Counted from the first letter of the stretch, positions 11,029 to 21,265 are shown. The stretch: DNA of 64,000 nucleotides from Heterohyrax brucei (GCA_028571685.1 CM053146.1:20061431-20125430); one strand, 5' to 3'. Numbers and translations are program-made. The notes: a model not told the origin generated them from the sequence alone.

Positions 11029-11478
11029 TAGAGGGCGATGGAGATGAAAGCCTTTTCCGGGAAGAAAAACGGGCCTCAGCACAGGGCAGTGATTTCCCTT
11101 GAGAATGACTCCTGGGGAGCTAAGAAGGTGAAGCAGTCTCCAGGTTATAGACTCTCAGCCTGTGTTCTTCCCCTTCTGCAGACGTGCTTTTTCTTTCAGC
11201 TCTGGAGGTTTCCTATACAGTCCTCAACTGTGGATGAAGCTGAAACCTAGACTCTCCACACAGGGCCTACTGGTGAGCAAGAACCTAGAGGGGATTCCTC
11301 CCTCCAGCAACCCAGTAGGGATGCACACAACTACCCGCTAATGTGTCTTCTTGCTAAGCCTGAACGTTGTGATGGCCAGGCTCACCTGCACTGCATTTCT
11401 GGCAGGATGCGGAAGACTCAAGGCATGGACTCTCCCTGTGCTGCTGACTTCTGCAAGTAATTAATGATGCCTGAAAAG
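11029..11478. other. Unique sequence, nothing recognised
   Basis: No repeat or gene signal was seen. Confidence 0.4.
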
Positions 11479-11630
11479 CAAAACAAAACCTGTTGGTGTT
11501 GAGTTGATTCCAACTCATAGTGACACTATAGGACAGAGTAGAACTGCCCATAGGGCTTCTAAGGAGCCCTTGGCAGATTTGAACTGCTGGCCCTTTGGTT
11601 AGCAGCCATAGCACTTGGCCACTGCTCCAC
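11479..11630 (-). repeat. Afrotherian SINE
   Basis: Complement of the SINE: tail complement AAAACAAAACC, body 'gacactataggacagagtagaactgcc', then the complement of the tRNA-Lys-like head ('ccctttggttagcagcc'). Confidence 0.9.
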
Positions 11631-12569
11631 ATAACACAAGCGGTCTAAATTTAGGTGGACATACACCTTTCAGGTATGGGCCAAAGAGATATTTGACTCT
11701 AGGCAGCAAACTAGCTGAGTGGCCTGAGGTAACCTTTCCAGCTGGGAACCATTTGGAGCCACTTCCTTGAGCCCTCAAAAAAAGGAGGGACCTCGAAGTC
11801 CTCGGCTGGGTGAAAGGACCGCCGTGTGCCTTTGTCTATGTTTTCCCTTGTAATCCTCTCAGTGGCCTTGCAAGGCAGGTGTCAGGACGCAATCTTTCTG
11901 TCAACTCTTCCTGAATCAACTTGTGAGATCACCTGCAGCTTGGGCCTCCCTAACACCCTTGTCCAGCCCCTTCTCCTCCTCTCCGCTCCCTCCACTCAAA
12001 CCAGCTCTTCCTCAGTAGCAAGGGTCTCTTAAACTCACCCTCACTGAGGCATAAAACCCTGAGAAACACAGGGTGACCCGCTCAGGTTATCTGCATTTTA
12101 AAAGCAGTGGTCGCTTTACTCAGAAGGATGAAGTCTCAGATATTAGCAGCCACTGGATTTGGAGACATCCTGGGACATTTTCAAGCTCTAACTTATTTTC
12201 TTGCAGAGCCCGTACAACAACTCGGTTATCAAAATATTTATTATTTATCCTTCTTCTTATATTGCTAGTTTACAAGGCCTTTGAATCCAATTAAATAAAA
12301 TCTCCCTTACAAGCAACTTTGGATAACGTTTAGTTTTGCTTACATTTTTCAGAGCTTTGGTATGTCCTTGGCCATCATTTGTCGGGTATGTGGTTGACAG
12401 AACCCTGGGTGAAAGAGACGCCTGATACTTGGTGAGGAGCAGCCAGCTATGGGAAGAGCCTCCTTGAGTTTACAGCTGTGTCAGGAAGAGAAAGTTCAAG
12501 CACCCACATTTCTCACCTTTGGAGTCCTGTCACTATTTGTGGATACATGAACCCATTTGTTCAGGACTT
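11631..12569. other. Unique sequence, possible old L2 piece
   Basis: About 11820-12040 is pyrimidine-rich and might be an L2 remnant. No gene was recognised in the rest. Confidence 0.35.
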
Positions 12570-12755
12570 AAAAAAAAAACACAAACTCTAAACTCTTTGC
12601 TGTTGAGTCAGTTCCAACTATAGAGACCCCATGGGACAGAGTCGAGCTGCTCCACAGAGTTTCCAAGGAGCAGGTGGTGGATTCAGCCTGCTGACCTTTT
12701 CTGGTTAGTGGTGTAGCACATTGTAGCCCCTAGCCACTGTGCAATCAGGGCTGCT
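12570..12755 (-). repeat. Afrotherian SINE
   Basis: Complement of a full SINE: an A-rich tail complement, 'gagaccccatgggacagagtcgagctgc', and the head complement ending 'caatcagggctgct'. Confidence 0.9.
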
Positions 12756-12844
12756 GTGTAGAACTTGGAGAGTGTTTTCCCCAGACCGGCCCTTAAAAAT
12801 TCTTGTCATCCAAAATGTGCTTGAGGTTTAAGACTGTTCTAGTT

Positions 12845-12930
12845 TATAATGCTTTGCTTATTCATTTATTCACTCACCTACTTATTTAACCAACAAATAT
12901 TTACTGAGTGCCTACTGTACACAGAAGTAT
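12845..12930 (-). repeat. L2 3' end fragment
   Basis: The plus strand reads 'ttcatttattcactc...caacaaatatttactgagtgcctactgt', the complement of the L2 3' end. Confidence 0.7.
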
Positions 12931-12934
12931 ACTA

Positions 12935-13320
12935 ATTAGGTTTGGGGTACAGCTGCTGTGACATAGATCCAGATGGCAGTGACTCAAAGAAGACAGAAAA
13001 GCCTCTTGTCAAAATCCCAGCAGGAGCGTTGCTCAGGCACCCTCTACCTTATCGCCCTGAGTCTGTGGAGTGACGCTCTTGTTGGCAGGGCCTAGATGTC
13101 TTCCTACCTCATGTTTGTACCCCGGCCAGCGGGAAGAGGTGGAGGAGAAAGAGCACAGGCTGCATGTTGCACACGTCATGCCCACGTACATTCTGTGGGC
13201 CAGACTTGGTCACATGGCCATACCCAGGTACCAGAGAGGCTGGGAAATGTGGTCTTTATTTTGGGTGAAGCTAAAAGTCAGAGAGAGAAGGGGTGAATAG
13301 ATACGGGGGATAACTAGCAG
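12935..13320 (+). repeat. Mammal-wide interspersed repeat, family uncertain
   Basis: The longest of three copies in the window. It carries 'ggtcacatggccatacccagg', 'gaggctgggaaatgtggtcttta' and 'gaatagatacgggggataactagcag'. It matches the copies at 5.4 and 20.45 kb in order. Confidence 0.5.
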
Positions 13321-13602
13321 GTTTTGACAAAAGTGGTAAATGAAACAGACACAGTTCTTCTTAATGGAACTTTCATAGTTTAGTTGAGGGGATGGATGTT
13401 AAATAACAAGTGATAATGATAATGGCAGTTAATGCTTATTGCTGGGATGAGGTGTAGTGTGGAAACACAGAGGGTGCTTTGGGAGTAGCTAACGCAGGGG
13501 TAGGTGATCAAGGTGGGCTTCTCCGAGGAATGGACATGGTTATGGATTGAATCATGTTCCCTCTCCCAAATATGTACTATAATCCTTCTCCCTGTACCTA
13601 TA

Positions 13603-13812
13603 AACATCCCTGTGGTTAAATACTTGACTACTAACCCAAAGGATGTAGAATTTTAACTCACTCAGATGCACCTAGGAAGAAAGACCTGGTGATCTGTTTC
13701 TGGAAGATTGTAGTCTTGATAGCTCTATGGAGAACAGTTCTTCTCTGACACACATGGGATTGCCGTGAGTTGGAATTGACTCAAGGGGAATTGCTTGGTG
13801 TATTTTTTTAAT
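13603..13812 (+). repeat. Afrotherian SINE, long variant
   Basis: It runs from a head remnant ('ccctgtggttaaatacttgac') through 'aagacctggtgatctgtttctgg' to 'gagttggaattgactcaag'. The longer variant has an extra middle segment compared with the short SINEs. It is inserted in the MaLR LTR. Confidence 0.8.
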
Positions 13813-13830
13813 ACCTGTAAATGCCTACAG

Positions 13831-13990
13831 AAACCTTGAGGGTGCAGTGCTCAAGTGTTACAGCTGCTAACCAAAAAGTCAGCAGTTCAAATTCACCAGG
13901 CACTCCTTGGAAACTCTATGGGGCAGCTCTACTCTGTCCTGGAGGGTCGCTCTGAGTCAGAATTGACTCAGTTGGCAGTAGGGTTTTGGT
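13831..13990 (+). repeat. Afrotherian SINE
   Basis: Short variant: 'gagggtgcagtgctcaag', 'gctaaccaaaaagtcagcagttcaaattc', 'ctactctgtcctggagggtcgc', then a GGGTTTTGG tail. It is inserted in the MaLR LTR. Confidence 0.88.
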
Positions 13991-14059
13991 AAATACCTGT
14001 ATGGGAATAGAATTTTCTTTGTTATGTTAACTAGATCATAAGCAAGTAGAAAATCAAGT

Positions 14060-14158
14060 GGCACTATAGAACGGAGCAGAATAGCCCCTAGAGCAGCTGG
14101 TGGATTCAAACTGCGAACCTTTTGCTTAGCAGTTGAGCTCTCAACTACTGCACCACTG
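14060..14158 (-). repeat. Afrotherian SINE fragment
   Basis: Complement of the middle and head: 'gcactatagaacggagcagaatag', then 'aaccttttgcttagcagttgagctct'. It is inserted in the MaLR LTR. Confidence 0.75.
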
Positions 14159-14400
14159 AGTAGAGTGGGTTCTAAATTTAATTACTCTGAATTATTCAAA
14201 GAGCAAAAGGGACACACAACGGAAGACAGACGCCATGTGAAGATTGTCTACAAACCAAGAAAGCAAGGAATTCCCAGGTTATTGACAAGGCAGCTGAGAC
14301 CCTGATTTGGACTTGCAACCTCTAGGACTGTGAGAAGATGAATGTCTGTTCTTTAAAAACACTCCCTTGTGGTAGCTGTCAGCACTAGGAGACTAAGGCA

Positions 14401-14868
14401 GACGTCGGAGCAGAGACCTGAGGGACTGCAGGCTGAGAGGTAGGGAGACAAGTAGGGAAAGTGGTGAGAAAACCGCCGGGCAGAGGAGCAGGGAGACAGT
14501 CCATGGGGCTAGGGCCCAGTGAGCAAAATGGAGAGGGGTGCGTGATGCTATGGGGGGAGACGTAGGCAGGCCCTGGCATGGGCAGGACCCTACAGCACAA
14601 CTGGGCATTTAGGGTGCCTGTCTTACAGCAGTAGGAAACCATGGGAGAGCTTGATGGAGAAAGTGACAGAGCTGCTCTGAATTTCACGTCATGCCACTTC
14701 ATTGCTTCTTTTCTCTCAGAATGGGTATCTTTGGGGCTCAAGCAAGGATGACAGGATGTGGGTAGAGGGGTAGTTCCCCTCGCATTGGAGACAGGAGGTG
14801 GACAGTAATTTTCCATGCTCTGTTCCCTGCTAATACCCAATCAGGATCACAGCATGTGTGAGCTGGGA
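14401..14868. other. Unique sequence, nothing recognised
   Basis: A minus-strand frame of 151 codons (14385-14840) crosses the LTR boundary. It is proline- and serine-rich with no domain, and I treat it as chance. Confidence 0.4.
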
Positions 14869-15045
14869 GACTGAGGGAGCGTCAATCTAACTTCTTTGGG
14901 TAACAGATGAGGAAACTGAGCCTAGACAGAGGAAGGGGCATGCCCAGGTTAAGTAACAGGGCAGGGGCGGAGAGGAAGGGGCATGCCCAGGTTAAGTAAC
15001 AGGGCAGGGGCAGAGCTGGAACCATAGTTGACTCCTCCTGACCCC
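14869..15045 (-). repeat. MIR SINE with an internal 43-bp duplication
   Basis: Complement of MIR ('acagatgaggaaactgagcc...caggttaagtaacagggc'). A 43-bp unit beginning GGAAGGGGCATGCCC at 14931 is repeated from 14974 almost without change, so the duplication is much younger than the MIR. Confidence 0.8.
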
Positions 15046-15745
15046 TGACATGGTGCTAGAGATGGGGGTCAGGGCAGAAGAAGCATGCCTGGGCTAGGGC
15101 CACTTGGTTGAACTGCTGTCATCTGGCCAAGGGGAGTCACTTCTCTGAAATAGACCCAGAAAGTTCAATTTGCTAATTAATTGTATAATTCCAGCCCTGA
15201 GCCATAAAATCAAACCACACTTGGAGCCTCCCACAGTTGCCTGACAGCTGGCCTGTCTGATCCTGGCCGTCTGCTCACAAATTGGTATTAGTGGCACCAA
15301 GAGCTGATTAACATGGTGACCAGGCATCTAGCAACTTGATGGCACCAGCTGGGCTCACTAAAGCTGTAAGCCTCCTTCCAGGTGCTAAGCTGCCCAGGTA
15401 CCCACATTTCCATAGCTTTGACATAGAGAGCTGTCCTGGCTCAGCAAACAGCAGGTCCTCCCACAGCCACAAAGTAGTGTGCCACTGGTCCAACATAGGC
15501 CTCAAGGTGACAGAAGCAGTGAAACAGCCTCTAGCAAGGCTTAGGAAGATAATACTGAAGATTTCGGGTTAGCATGGGGTTTCAGAAGCAGTGGGGCCCC
15601 AGGGAGGTATCATCTGAGCCAAAGCCCAGAGAAGACAGAGCAATGTTCAGGGTCACACAGCACAGGACAACAGCTGTTACTCCTTCCCTGCCACCTCAAA
15701 GCTCTTCCTGTTCCACTACATTGTGGATGTACCTTTTGGTCACTT
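15046..15745. other. Unique sequence with an AT-rich, possibly conserved patch
   Basis: About 15160-15200 holds 'ttgctaattaattgtataat', a cluster of homeodomain-type TAATTA sites in otherwise balanced unique DNA. No gene was recognised. Conservation cannot be tested from one sequence. Confidence 0.3.
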
Positions 15746-15965
15746 TACTGATCTGAGTCTTTCATTGACATATTTACTTACTTTATCAACTACCAACTCC
15801 TAGCCCCTGTATGTGCTAAACAATGTCCTAGTTAGTGGGTTACAGGAAAGGTGGTAGAAAGGACAACAGTAACAAACTGCCATGCAATTAGGTGGATACA
15901 ATGGATACTAATGAACCCAGGAGTAGCAGGGAAAACAGCTTAGAAGACAACTCAGAAGACAGCGC
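15746..15965 (-). repeat. L2 LINE fragment
   Basis: The plus strand reads 'ctttcattgacatatttacttac...cccctgtatgtgctaaacaatgtcc', the complement of the L2 3' end, diverged. Confidence 0.45.
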
Positions 15966-16039
15966 ATGAGGTGGATTGCATTAGACTGGGTTAGAAACAG
16001 TAACTATGGGAAAAGCACAGTGTTTTTCTCTTCTCTAAA

Positions 16040-16665
16040 ATTGTAGAACCAGTATAGTGATTGTGTTCTGCAAAACTCTCCATAGACTGGTTCCTCAAAA
16101 GAACAAAATAAAAGTGTCACATGACCCAGCAATTCCACTGCTAGGAATACATATAATAGACTTGAAAGCAGTGACTCAGACATATGTCACCAATATTCAT
16201 TGTGGCATCCACAATGGCCAAAAAGTTGAAAAAAACCTAAATGCCTATCAATGAAGGAACAGATCCACAAAATGCCAAACATGGCACATACATACGACAG
16301 CATACTACTCAGCTAGAAAGAAAAATGAAGTCTTGATACATGCTGTAGTATCAACAGAGCTTGAAGGCATTATGCAGAGTAAATTAAGTCAAACGCAAAA
16401 GGTAAGATACTCAATCTCACTTACATAGAAAGATAAAAGAAGCAAATGTATATAAAGACCAAAGCTTACCAGGGGTTACCAGGGGCAGGAGGGAAAAGGG
16501 GTGTAGTTGGGGTGGTTACTGCTTACAGAGTACCAAGTTTTGTTTTACAGTGATGGAAAAATCACATTAATTAAGGGTAAGGGTTCCACAGCTGGTTAAT
16601 GTAATTGACGCCAATAAGTTGTATACCTCTTAAAAAGTAAATTGGCAAATGTGTGGTAAGTATGG
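16040..16665 (+). mobile_element. L1 LINE 3' end
   Basis: It carries the C-terminal ORF2 coding remnant in degraded form ('gacccagcaattccactgctagg', 'tggccaaaaagttgaaaa...aaatgcctatcaatgaaggaac') and then the 3' UTR ('taccaggggttaccaggggcagg'). The reading frame is broken. It is a 5'-truncated old L1. Confidence 0.85.
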
Positions 16666-16895
16666 CTTGGAGGTTTAGGGTGATGGCTTTTGGGGTCAGC
16701 TCAATTAATTGGCCTAATAATGTGTTTAGTGCTTCTGTTCTGTTCTCCTCCTGGTTTATTGCAAGTGCCCATCCAAAGTACATCAATTGGTCTCTATTTG
16801 CCAGAAGCAACAGGGGATAGAAAAAGAGTCAGAATAGGAGGAGGAAATGGGATGTGTGACCAATTGCCTCTGTGAACAACTGCCTCCTACGCCTT

Positions 16896-16900
16896 AAGAC
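16896..16900. repeat. Target-site duplication AAGAC, left
   Basis: AAGAC is repeated at 17369-17373 on the far side of the LTR. Joining the flanks restores the L1 sequence. Confidence 0.85.
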
Positions 16901-17368
16901 TGTTACCGATTTTTGGGTGCAATGAGTTTCGTTTAATCGAAAGTATGTACAAGAAAAACCAGAGAGAGGAGGAGAAAGAACAGGAAAAGTTTATTTGTGT
17001 CCAGGGCAGCTTTACAGAGCTTCCGGGAGAGAGCTCTGCAAAACCGCTCGCTGGCTCCGGGGTTGGAGGTTTATAAAGGGGCGGGGGAGGACCTTACTGA
17101 GGACAGCGCTGAAAACACCGCCCGGGATGATGAGAATGGTGTCCTGTGGCAAGTAGCCTATGGCGTTGTGGATGATTATAGTTACTTAATTAACATAAGG
17201 GGGTTTCCTTTCAGTGGAGTTGAGCCTATGGGAAAGGAGTGATAGCTAGTCGGCCCTGGGCAGCTCATCACATTTGAATGGAATTTCAAGAATAGCTGGC
17301 GGATAAAACGTTTTGACTCAGGCGCTCCGGGAATGGCTGGGGAAGGGGGCTTCGGTTTCAGCCTAACA
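16901..17368 (-). mobile_element. Solo LTR of a second retrovirus-like family
   Basis: A 468-bp LTR that reads TGTTAGGCTGAAACC at its 5' end on the minus strand and ends CGGTAACA. On that strand a TATA box (CCTTTATAAACC, about 17070-17081) is followed by AATAAA (about 16990). The 5-bp target duplication is perfect. The class is uncertain, because 5 bp fits ERVL-like or other groups and no internal sequence remains. It is unrelated to the LTR at 5840. Confidence 0.85.
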
Positions 17369-17373
17369 AAGAC
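17369..17373. repeat. Target-site duplication AAGAC, right
   Basis: Exact copy of 16896-16900. Confidence 0.85.
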
Positions 17374-17642
17374 CAGAAGAACTGGATGGTGCCTGGCTAA
17401 ACATTTGAATCAAAGATCCTTTGAAAGAATTCTCATCAAAAGGAGGAAAATGAGAAAGAAAATTTCAAATTCCTGCAGAATTCAGAGTATCTGGAGCCAT
17501 AAAGGCGAGACTGATGACCCAAAACTATTGCCCTGAGATAATATGTAAATTTAAACCAAAAGTAACTCCTGAAAGTTTCTTTACATCAAACAATAATTTA
17601 ACTTAACTAAAAGGATATCTGCCTCGAACATTGCGTTCTTTT

Positions 17643-18240
17643 TTCTAATTATGCTTTAGATGAAAGTTTAACTTCAGCTCAAGTTAATTTTCCATTCAAA
17701 AATTTATACACATATTGTTTTGTGATATTGGTTGAAATCTTCACTATGTGACAGCATGCTTCCCCTGCCACCCCAGGTTCCCTGTGTCCATTCTTCCAGT
17801 TTCTGTCTCTTCCTGTCTTCTCATCCTGCCTTCGGACAGGTATTGCCCACTTGCTGTCATATATTCTAGTGAACTAAGAAGGTCATTTCTTGAGTGTGCT
17901 ATTTTTTGTTTTATAGGCCTGTCTAAATTTTTTCTGAAAAGTAGAATGGTTTTAATTCTGAATTAACAGTGTTCAGGGGCCATAATCTCAGGGGTTCCCC
18001 CAGTCTCTTGTCATACCAGTGTGTCTGGTCTTTTTTTTTTCGTAAACTGGAGTTCTTTTCTACATTTTTCTCCCATTCTGTCCAGGGATCTCTGTTGTGA
18101 TCCCCATCAGCGTGGTCATTTGGCGGCTGGTTACCACCTAGTTCTTCTGGTCTTAGACTGGTGAAAGCTTTGATTTATGTGATGCTTTTGCCTTTTGGGC
18201 TAATATTGTCCTTGTATCTTTGGCTTTTTTCCTTCTCTTT
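17643..18240 (-). mobile_element. 5'-truncated L1 3' UTR inserted into an L1
   Basis: It begins on the plus strand with a T run and 'ctaattatgctttagatgaaag', the complement of an L1 3' end. It continues with 'gttttataggcctgtctaa', 'ttctacatttttctcccattctgtcc' and 'taccacctagttcttctgg'. Flanks GAACATTGCGTTCTTTT (17626-17642) and its near copy at 18245-18264, with a 3-base gap, form a long target duplication typical of L1 integration. Confidence 0.85.
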
Positions 18241-18485
18241 TGTTGAACATTATTGTGTTCTTTTAAGAAATATCAGTATGGAATCAAATTCACAATAACT
18301 TAGATTAGACAGGAAACTTAGGGGATGGTGAGTTTATGTTAATGAGGAGCAGCAATCTGGAAAAGGAGGGTGAGAATAGTTGTAAACTTGAGGAAATAAT
18401 TAACATTAGTGAATTGTACAGGTGGAAACTGTTGAACTGGTGAATATTCTGCTGTGTAATTTCTCAAAAATAACAACAAACAGTT

Positions 18486-19180
18486 AAATTAATTCTTTTA
18501 AAAAGCAAAAGGAATATACCGATTTGGAGGCTCAGGGTCTTTCTACCTCACTGTATCTCTCCATCCTAGAGAAAAGCCCCCTAACCCTGACACCTGCACT
18601 CCAGGCAGCAGGACAGAAGAAGGCCTGAAAAGTAGGGGCAAAATATGCTCACAAAAGGACCTGTACCAGAACGTCTAGGGCCAAAAACTATGAGACGTGG
18701 GAGATCTTGCCTCATTTGCGAGCTAATGAGTTAGACAGCCACTGGTTATGGATGCGCAGAAAACTTGAGGTCCCTGGATCAGAGACAAAACACTTTATCA
18801 TTCAGGGTGCAACAAGCAGCACAAGCCTCAGAGTGTTTGTGTCTTTTTTTTTCTTGCCCCCAGCTTCTATAGGGGTGGTGTGGATGGGCCCAGTTAAATA
18901 CCTTGGGATGTGGTAAGCTTCTTTAAGGGGGAAACCCTGTGTTTAGTGAACCTGAGTCTTCAGGAAGCAAGCCTGCCTGCCCTTTGCCCCAGTCCCCCAA
19001 AGGCCACTCATAATGCAATCTTCTTTAAAATGATAATGCAGAATGCAGCAGTTTATCACCTCACCTCACTCTCAAGTTATGCAGAAATTCAAGAACCTCA
19101 GGGGGCACTGTCTCCCAATGTAGAGCAGCTCTACCCTGGACAGCCCTAAACTGCAAACATCAACAGGAGAATGTACGTAT
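18486..19180. other. Unassigned, possible old LTR
   Basis: The 'cactttatcattcagggtgcaac' stretch followed by a pyrimidine tract near 18840 resembles an LTR of some kind, but I cannot define its ends or family. Confidence 0.3.
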
Positions 19181-19404
19181 TCACTCAAAGAACTCACCCA
19201 ATTGGAAACTCCCGGTATGTGCAACATGGATGCTACTCAGAAACATTATTCTGACTGAAATAAGTCTGACATAAAAGAGTACATACCGTATGATCCCTTC
19301 ATATGAAATTCTAGAATCAGCAAAGCTTACATAGAAGAAAAAATCAGAACAGTTATTGCCTGGCAATCGGGATGAGATCAGGGGTTGACTGGGAAAGGGC
19401 AATA

Positions 19405-19410
19405 AGGGAA
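19405..19410. repeat. Target-site duplication AGGGAA, left
   Basis: AGGGAA directly precedes the LTR and is repeated at 19798-19803. Confidence 0.9.
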
Positions 19411-19797
19411 TGCCCCGGCCCGCGGGACAAATCAACGAAGGGACGAGGGGGAGCCTGTGAAAGTGGAGCAAGAAACGCGGAGAAATGGAGGCAAGACAAG
19501 ATTCTGATCAAGCCTCAAGGTTTTATTGTTAAAATGAGGTATATTTATAGCAGCGGAAATAGAGGGAGGGATCAAGTGACGTAGGGATGGAGTGACATTT
19601 GGAGTGAGGTAGTTGTCGGCTGGGGATTGGATATACATAGGACTAAGGCAGTGACATCAGGCAGGAAGTTTTTCGCGAGCGCGGGCCTTTTGAATTTCGC
19701 GGGCGCGGGCTTTTTCAAACTTGGCGCGCGCGGGCTTTTTCAGCCCTACAAGCTTCCTGTATGTTGGGGCCTGGGGGCTCACCCATGGCTCCCGACA
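19411..19797 (-). mobile_element. Solo LTR, same family as 5840-6222, reversed
   Basis: A 387-bp LTR. On the minus strand it starts TGTCGGGAGCCATGGG and ends GGCCGGGGCA, with the same three GC-rich U3 units, CRE-like site, TATA box (complement near 19548) and AATAAA. By eye it differs from the copy at 5840 by only about one base in twenty, mostly substitutions plus small indels near the poly(A) signal. The 6-bp target duplication is perfect and different from that of the first copy, so this is an independent integration. Confidence 0.92.
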
Positions 19798-19803
19798 AGG
19801 GAA
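19798..19803. repeat. Target-site duplication AGGGAA, right
   Basis: Exact copy of 19405-19410. Confidence 0.9.
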
Positions 19804-20005
19804 CGGTTCTGGACTAATGATTTTAGCTCAAGACTCAACAAATGTCAAGCCTTAATTAATGCTTGCAGAACATTTTCCCAAAATATTATAAGTAATATAG
19901 AACTCTAGTTAATATATGCAAATTGAAGAATTTTGAGTGAAATACAACGATGTCTGAAATTTTCCTTAAAAGCAATGAGGAATAGAATTGTTAATTGTAG
20001 AAACA

Positions 20006-20215
20006 TGTTGTTATTCATTGCCATAAAGTCAATACTGACTCACAGTGATCCCATGTGTTTTGGAGTAGAACTGTGGCTCCATAGCGTTTTCAAAGTTGTG
20101 AGCTCTCAGAAGCAGGTCAACAGCCCTGTTTTCTGAGGCATTTCTGGGTGGATTTGAACTACTAACCTTTCAGCTACTCATCAAATATTTAACTGTTTGT
20201 GCCATCTAAGGATTC
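20006..20215 (-). repeat. Afrotherian SINE, long variant
   Basis: Complement of the long SINE variant: 'ttgccataaagtcaatactgactcacag', 'ggcatttctgggtggatttgaactactaacctttcagc'. It lies between pieces of old L1. Confidence 0.8.
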
Positions 20216-20239
20216 TACACAGAAGGAGAGAGAATTGCA

Positions 20240-20335
20240 AAGCAAGTATCACACAGAAGCCAGGGGGTTGGTAGATAGGTGTCGATTGTACAGTTCTCTC
20301 ATTTTTTAATGTATGTTCAAAAAATTTTATGAAAA
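20240..20335 (+). repeat. L1M-type 3' end remnant
   Basis: It carries 'tgtatgttcaaaaaattttatgaaaaac', a common ending of old L1 3' UTRs. Confidence 0.5.
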
Positions 20336-20339
20336 ACTT

Positions 20340-20560
20340 TCGGGAAAAAGCTGTGTATCAGCTGTCCTTTTAGAAGGGTACCAGAAATTGCCATGTGATA
20401 CTTCAGCTTTAATCCTGTTGGTCTAAATCTAATCACATGGCTATATCCAGCTGAAAGGGAAGCTGGGAAATGTAGTCTTTGCTCTAGTGACCTTGGATTC
20501 CGGCAAAAAAAAAAATCTAATCCTAAGAAAAGAGAGAACAGATACTGAGGATCAACCAGC
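20340..20560 (+). repeat. Mammal-wide interspersed repeat, family uncertain
   Basis: 'aatcacatggctatatccagctgaaagggaagctgggaaatgtagtcttt' (shown in two parts at 20430 and 20455) matches the copy at 13.2 kb. An A10 run (about 20506) lies inside it. Confidence 0.5.
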
Positions 20561-20739
20561 AGCACCTGACACTGCACGTGATGCAGCCCCTCCTCTGGGC
20601 ATGAGTCCAGGGCTTAGGCACAGATTGGTGAGTGGAGCATGGGCTGGACCTAGCTCCCACTTGCACCTGGGCCAGGAGTCCTTAAGCAGCGTGTGACCAG
20701 CACAACATATACAGTGAGCCTGCCTGGACAAGGAGGAAA
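20561..20739. other. Unique sequence
   Basis: No signal was recognised. Confidence 0.3.
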
Positions 20740-21265
20740 ATTCTAGGCAGAAGAGAGAGCACGGGTACTTTGGGTAGACAGATAAGCAGAAGGAAAACAT
20801 TGTAACCAGGGCACTGTTAGTAGTTGCAGTGGCTGCAGTCTAGACACAGGAGGGAACATGGTGTGAGTGGGCCAGAAGGCAGGGGACAGATTAATGTAGG
20901 CTTGGAATGGCCAAAAAACACACTTGTATGCAATCCTGCAGGCACGAGGACCCTTTAGAAAGTTTTGACCAGGGTACTACTACTTTCTATGTTAGAAGAT
21001 CTCTCTTGTGGGTCTCTTTGGAGTATGAATTAGAAGGAGCAAGAATGAAGGTACTCTGGCCAGGTGGGAAACTGTTACAATAATCTGGAAGTGATTGCTG
21101 ACAGCCTGAACCAAAATGGAACCTTGGATTGGAAAGGACAGAAGGGGAAAGAGAAGCACTAAGAAGTGTGAATGGACAGGCTTGTTGAGTGCATGGCCAG
21201 AGATGAGTGGTGACAGAGGGAAAAAGTCAGCATTGCTCAGGTAGCTGACTGATGACTGTGTTCAA
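20740..21265 (-). repeat. L2 LINE, internal 3' part
   Basis: The plus strand contains 'aaagttttgaccagggtac', 'aagatctctcttgtggg' and 'aactgttacaataatctggaagtga', in the order of an antisense L2. A stretch of it (20900-21025) has a closer relative at 22821-22945, inside the RTE element. Confidence 0.55.

Larger units (their letters stand above)
13537..14400 (+). mobile_element. MaLR-type LTR with three nested SINE pieces
   Basis: The LTR start is 'tggttatggattgaatcatgtt'. The LTR resumes at about 14165 with 'gacagacgccatgtgaag' and ends 'gcactaggagactaaggca'. The 864-bp span is roughly twice the usual LTR length because three SINE fragments sit inside it. No clear target duplication remains. 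Confidence 0.75.
16690..18485 (+). mobile_element. L1 3' UTR (afrotherian type), split by two insertions
   Basis: Three pieces (16690-16900, 17369-17642 and 18265-18485) read as one element when the insertions are removed: 'cctggtttattgc...acatcaattggtctct', 'agaagaactggatggtgcctggct...ccctgagataat' and 'agattagacaggaaacttagggg...gaattgtacaggtggaaactgttgaactggtg'. The interruptions are a solo LTR (16901-17368) and an inverted L1 3' end (17643-18240), each with duplicated target sequence. Confidence 0.8.
19181..20000 (+). mobile_element. L1 3' end interrupted by a solo LTR
   Basis: The left piece (19181-19410) has 'gaatgtacgtattcactcaaagaac' and 'aacattattctgactgaaataag', with the motif order of an L1 3' end. 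The right piece (19798-20000) continues after the LTR with 'ggttctggactaatgatttt'. The target duplication AGGGAA lies inside L1, so the LTR is the younger element. Confidence 0.7.

Noticed and set aside
5840..19797. One provirus with paired LTRs
   Set aside because: The two LTRs are in opposite directions and have different target duplications, and no retroviral coding sequence lies between them.
20902..21025. A DNA transposon copy
   Set aside because: It sits within a longer antisense L2-like block and lacks the right-hand inverted end seen at 22957-22970.
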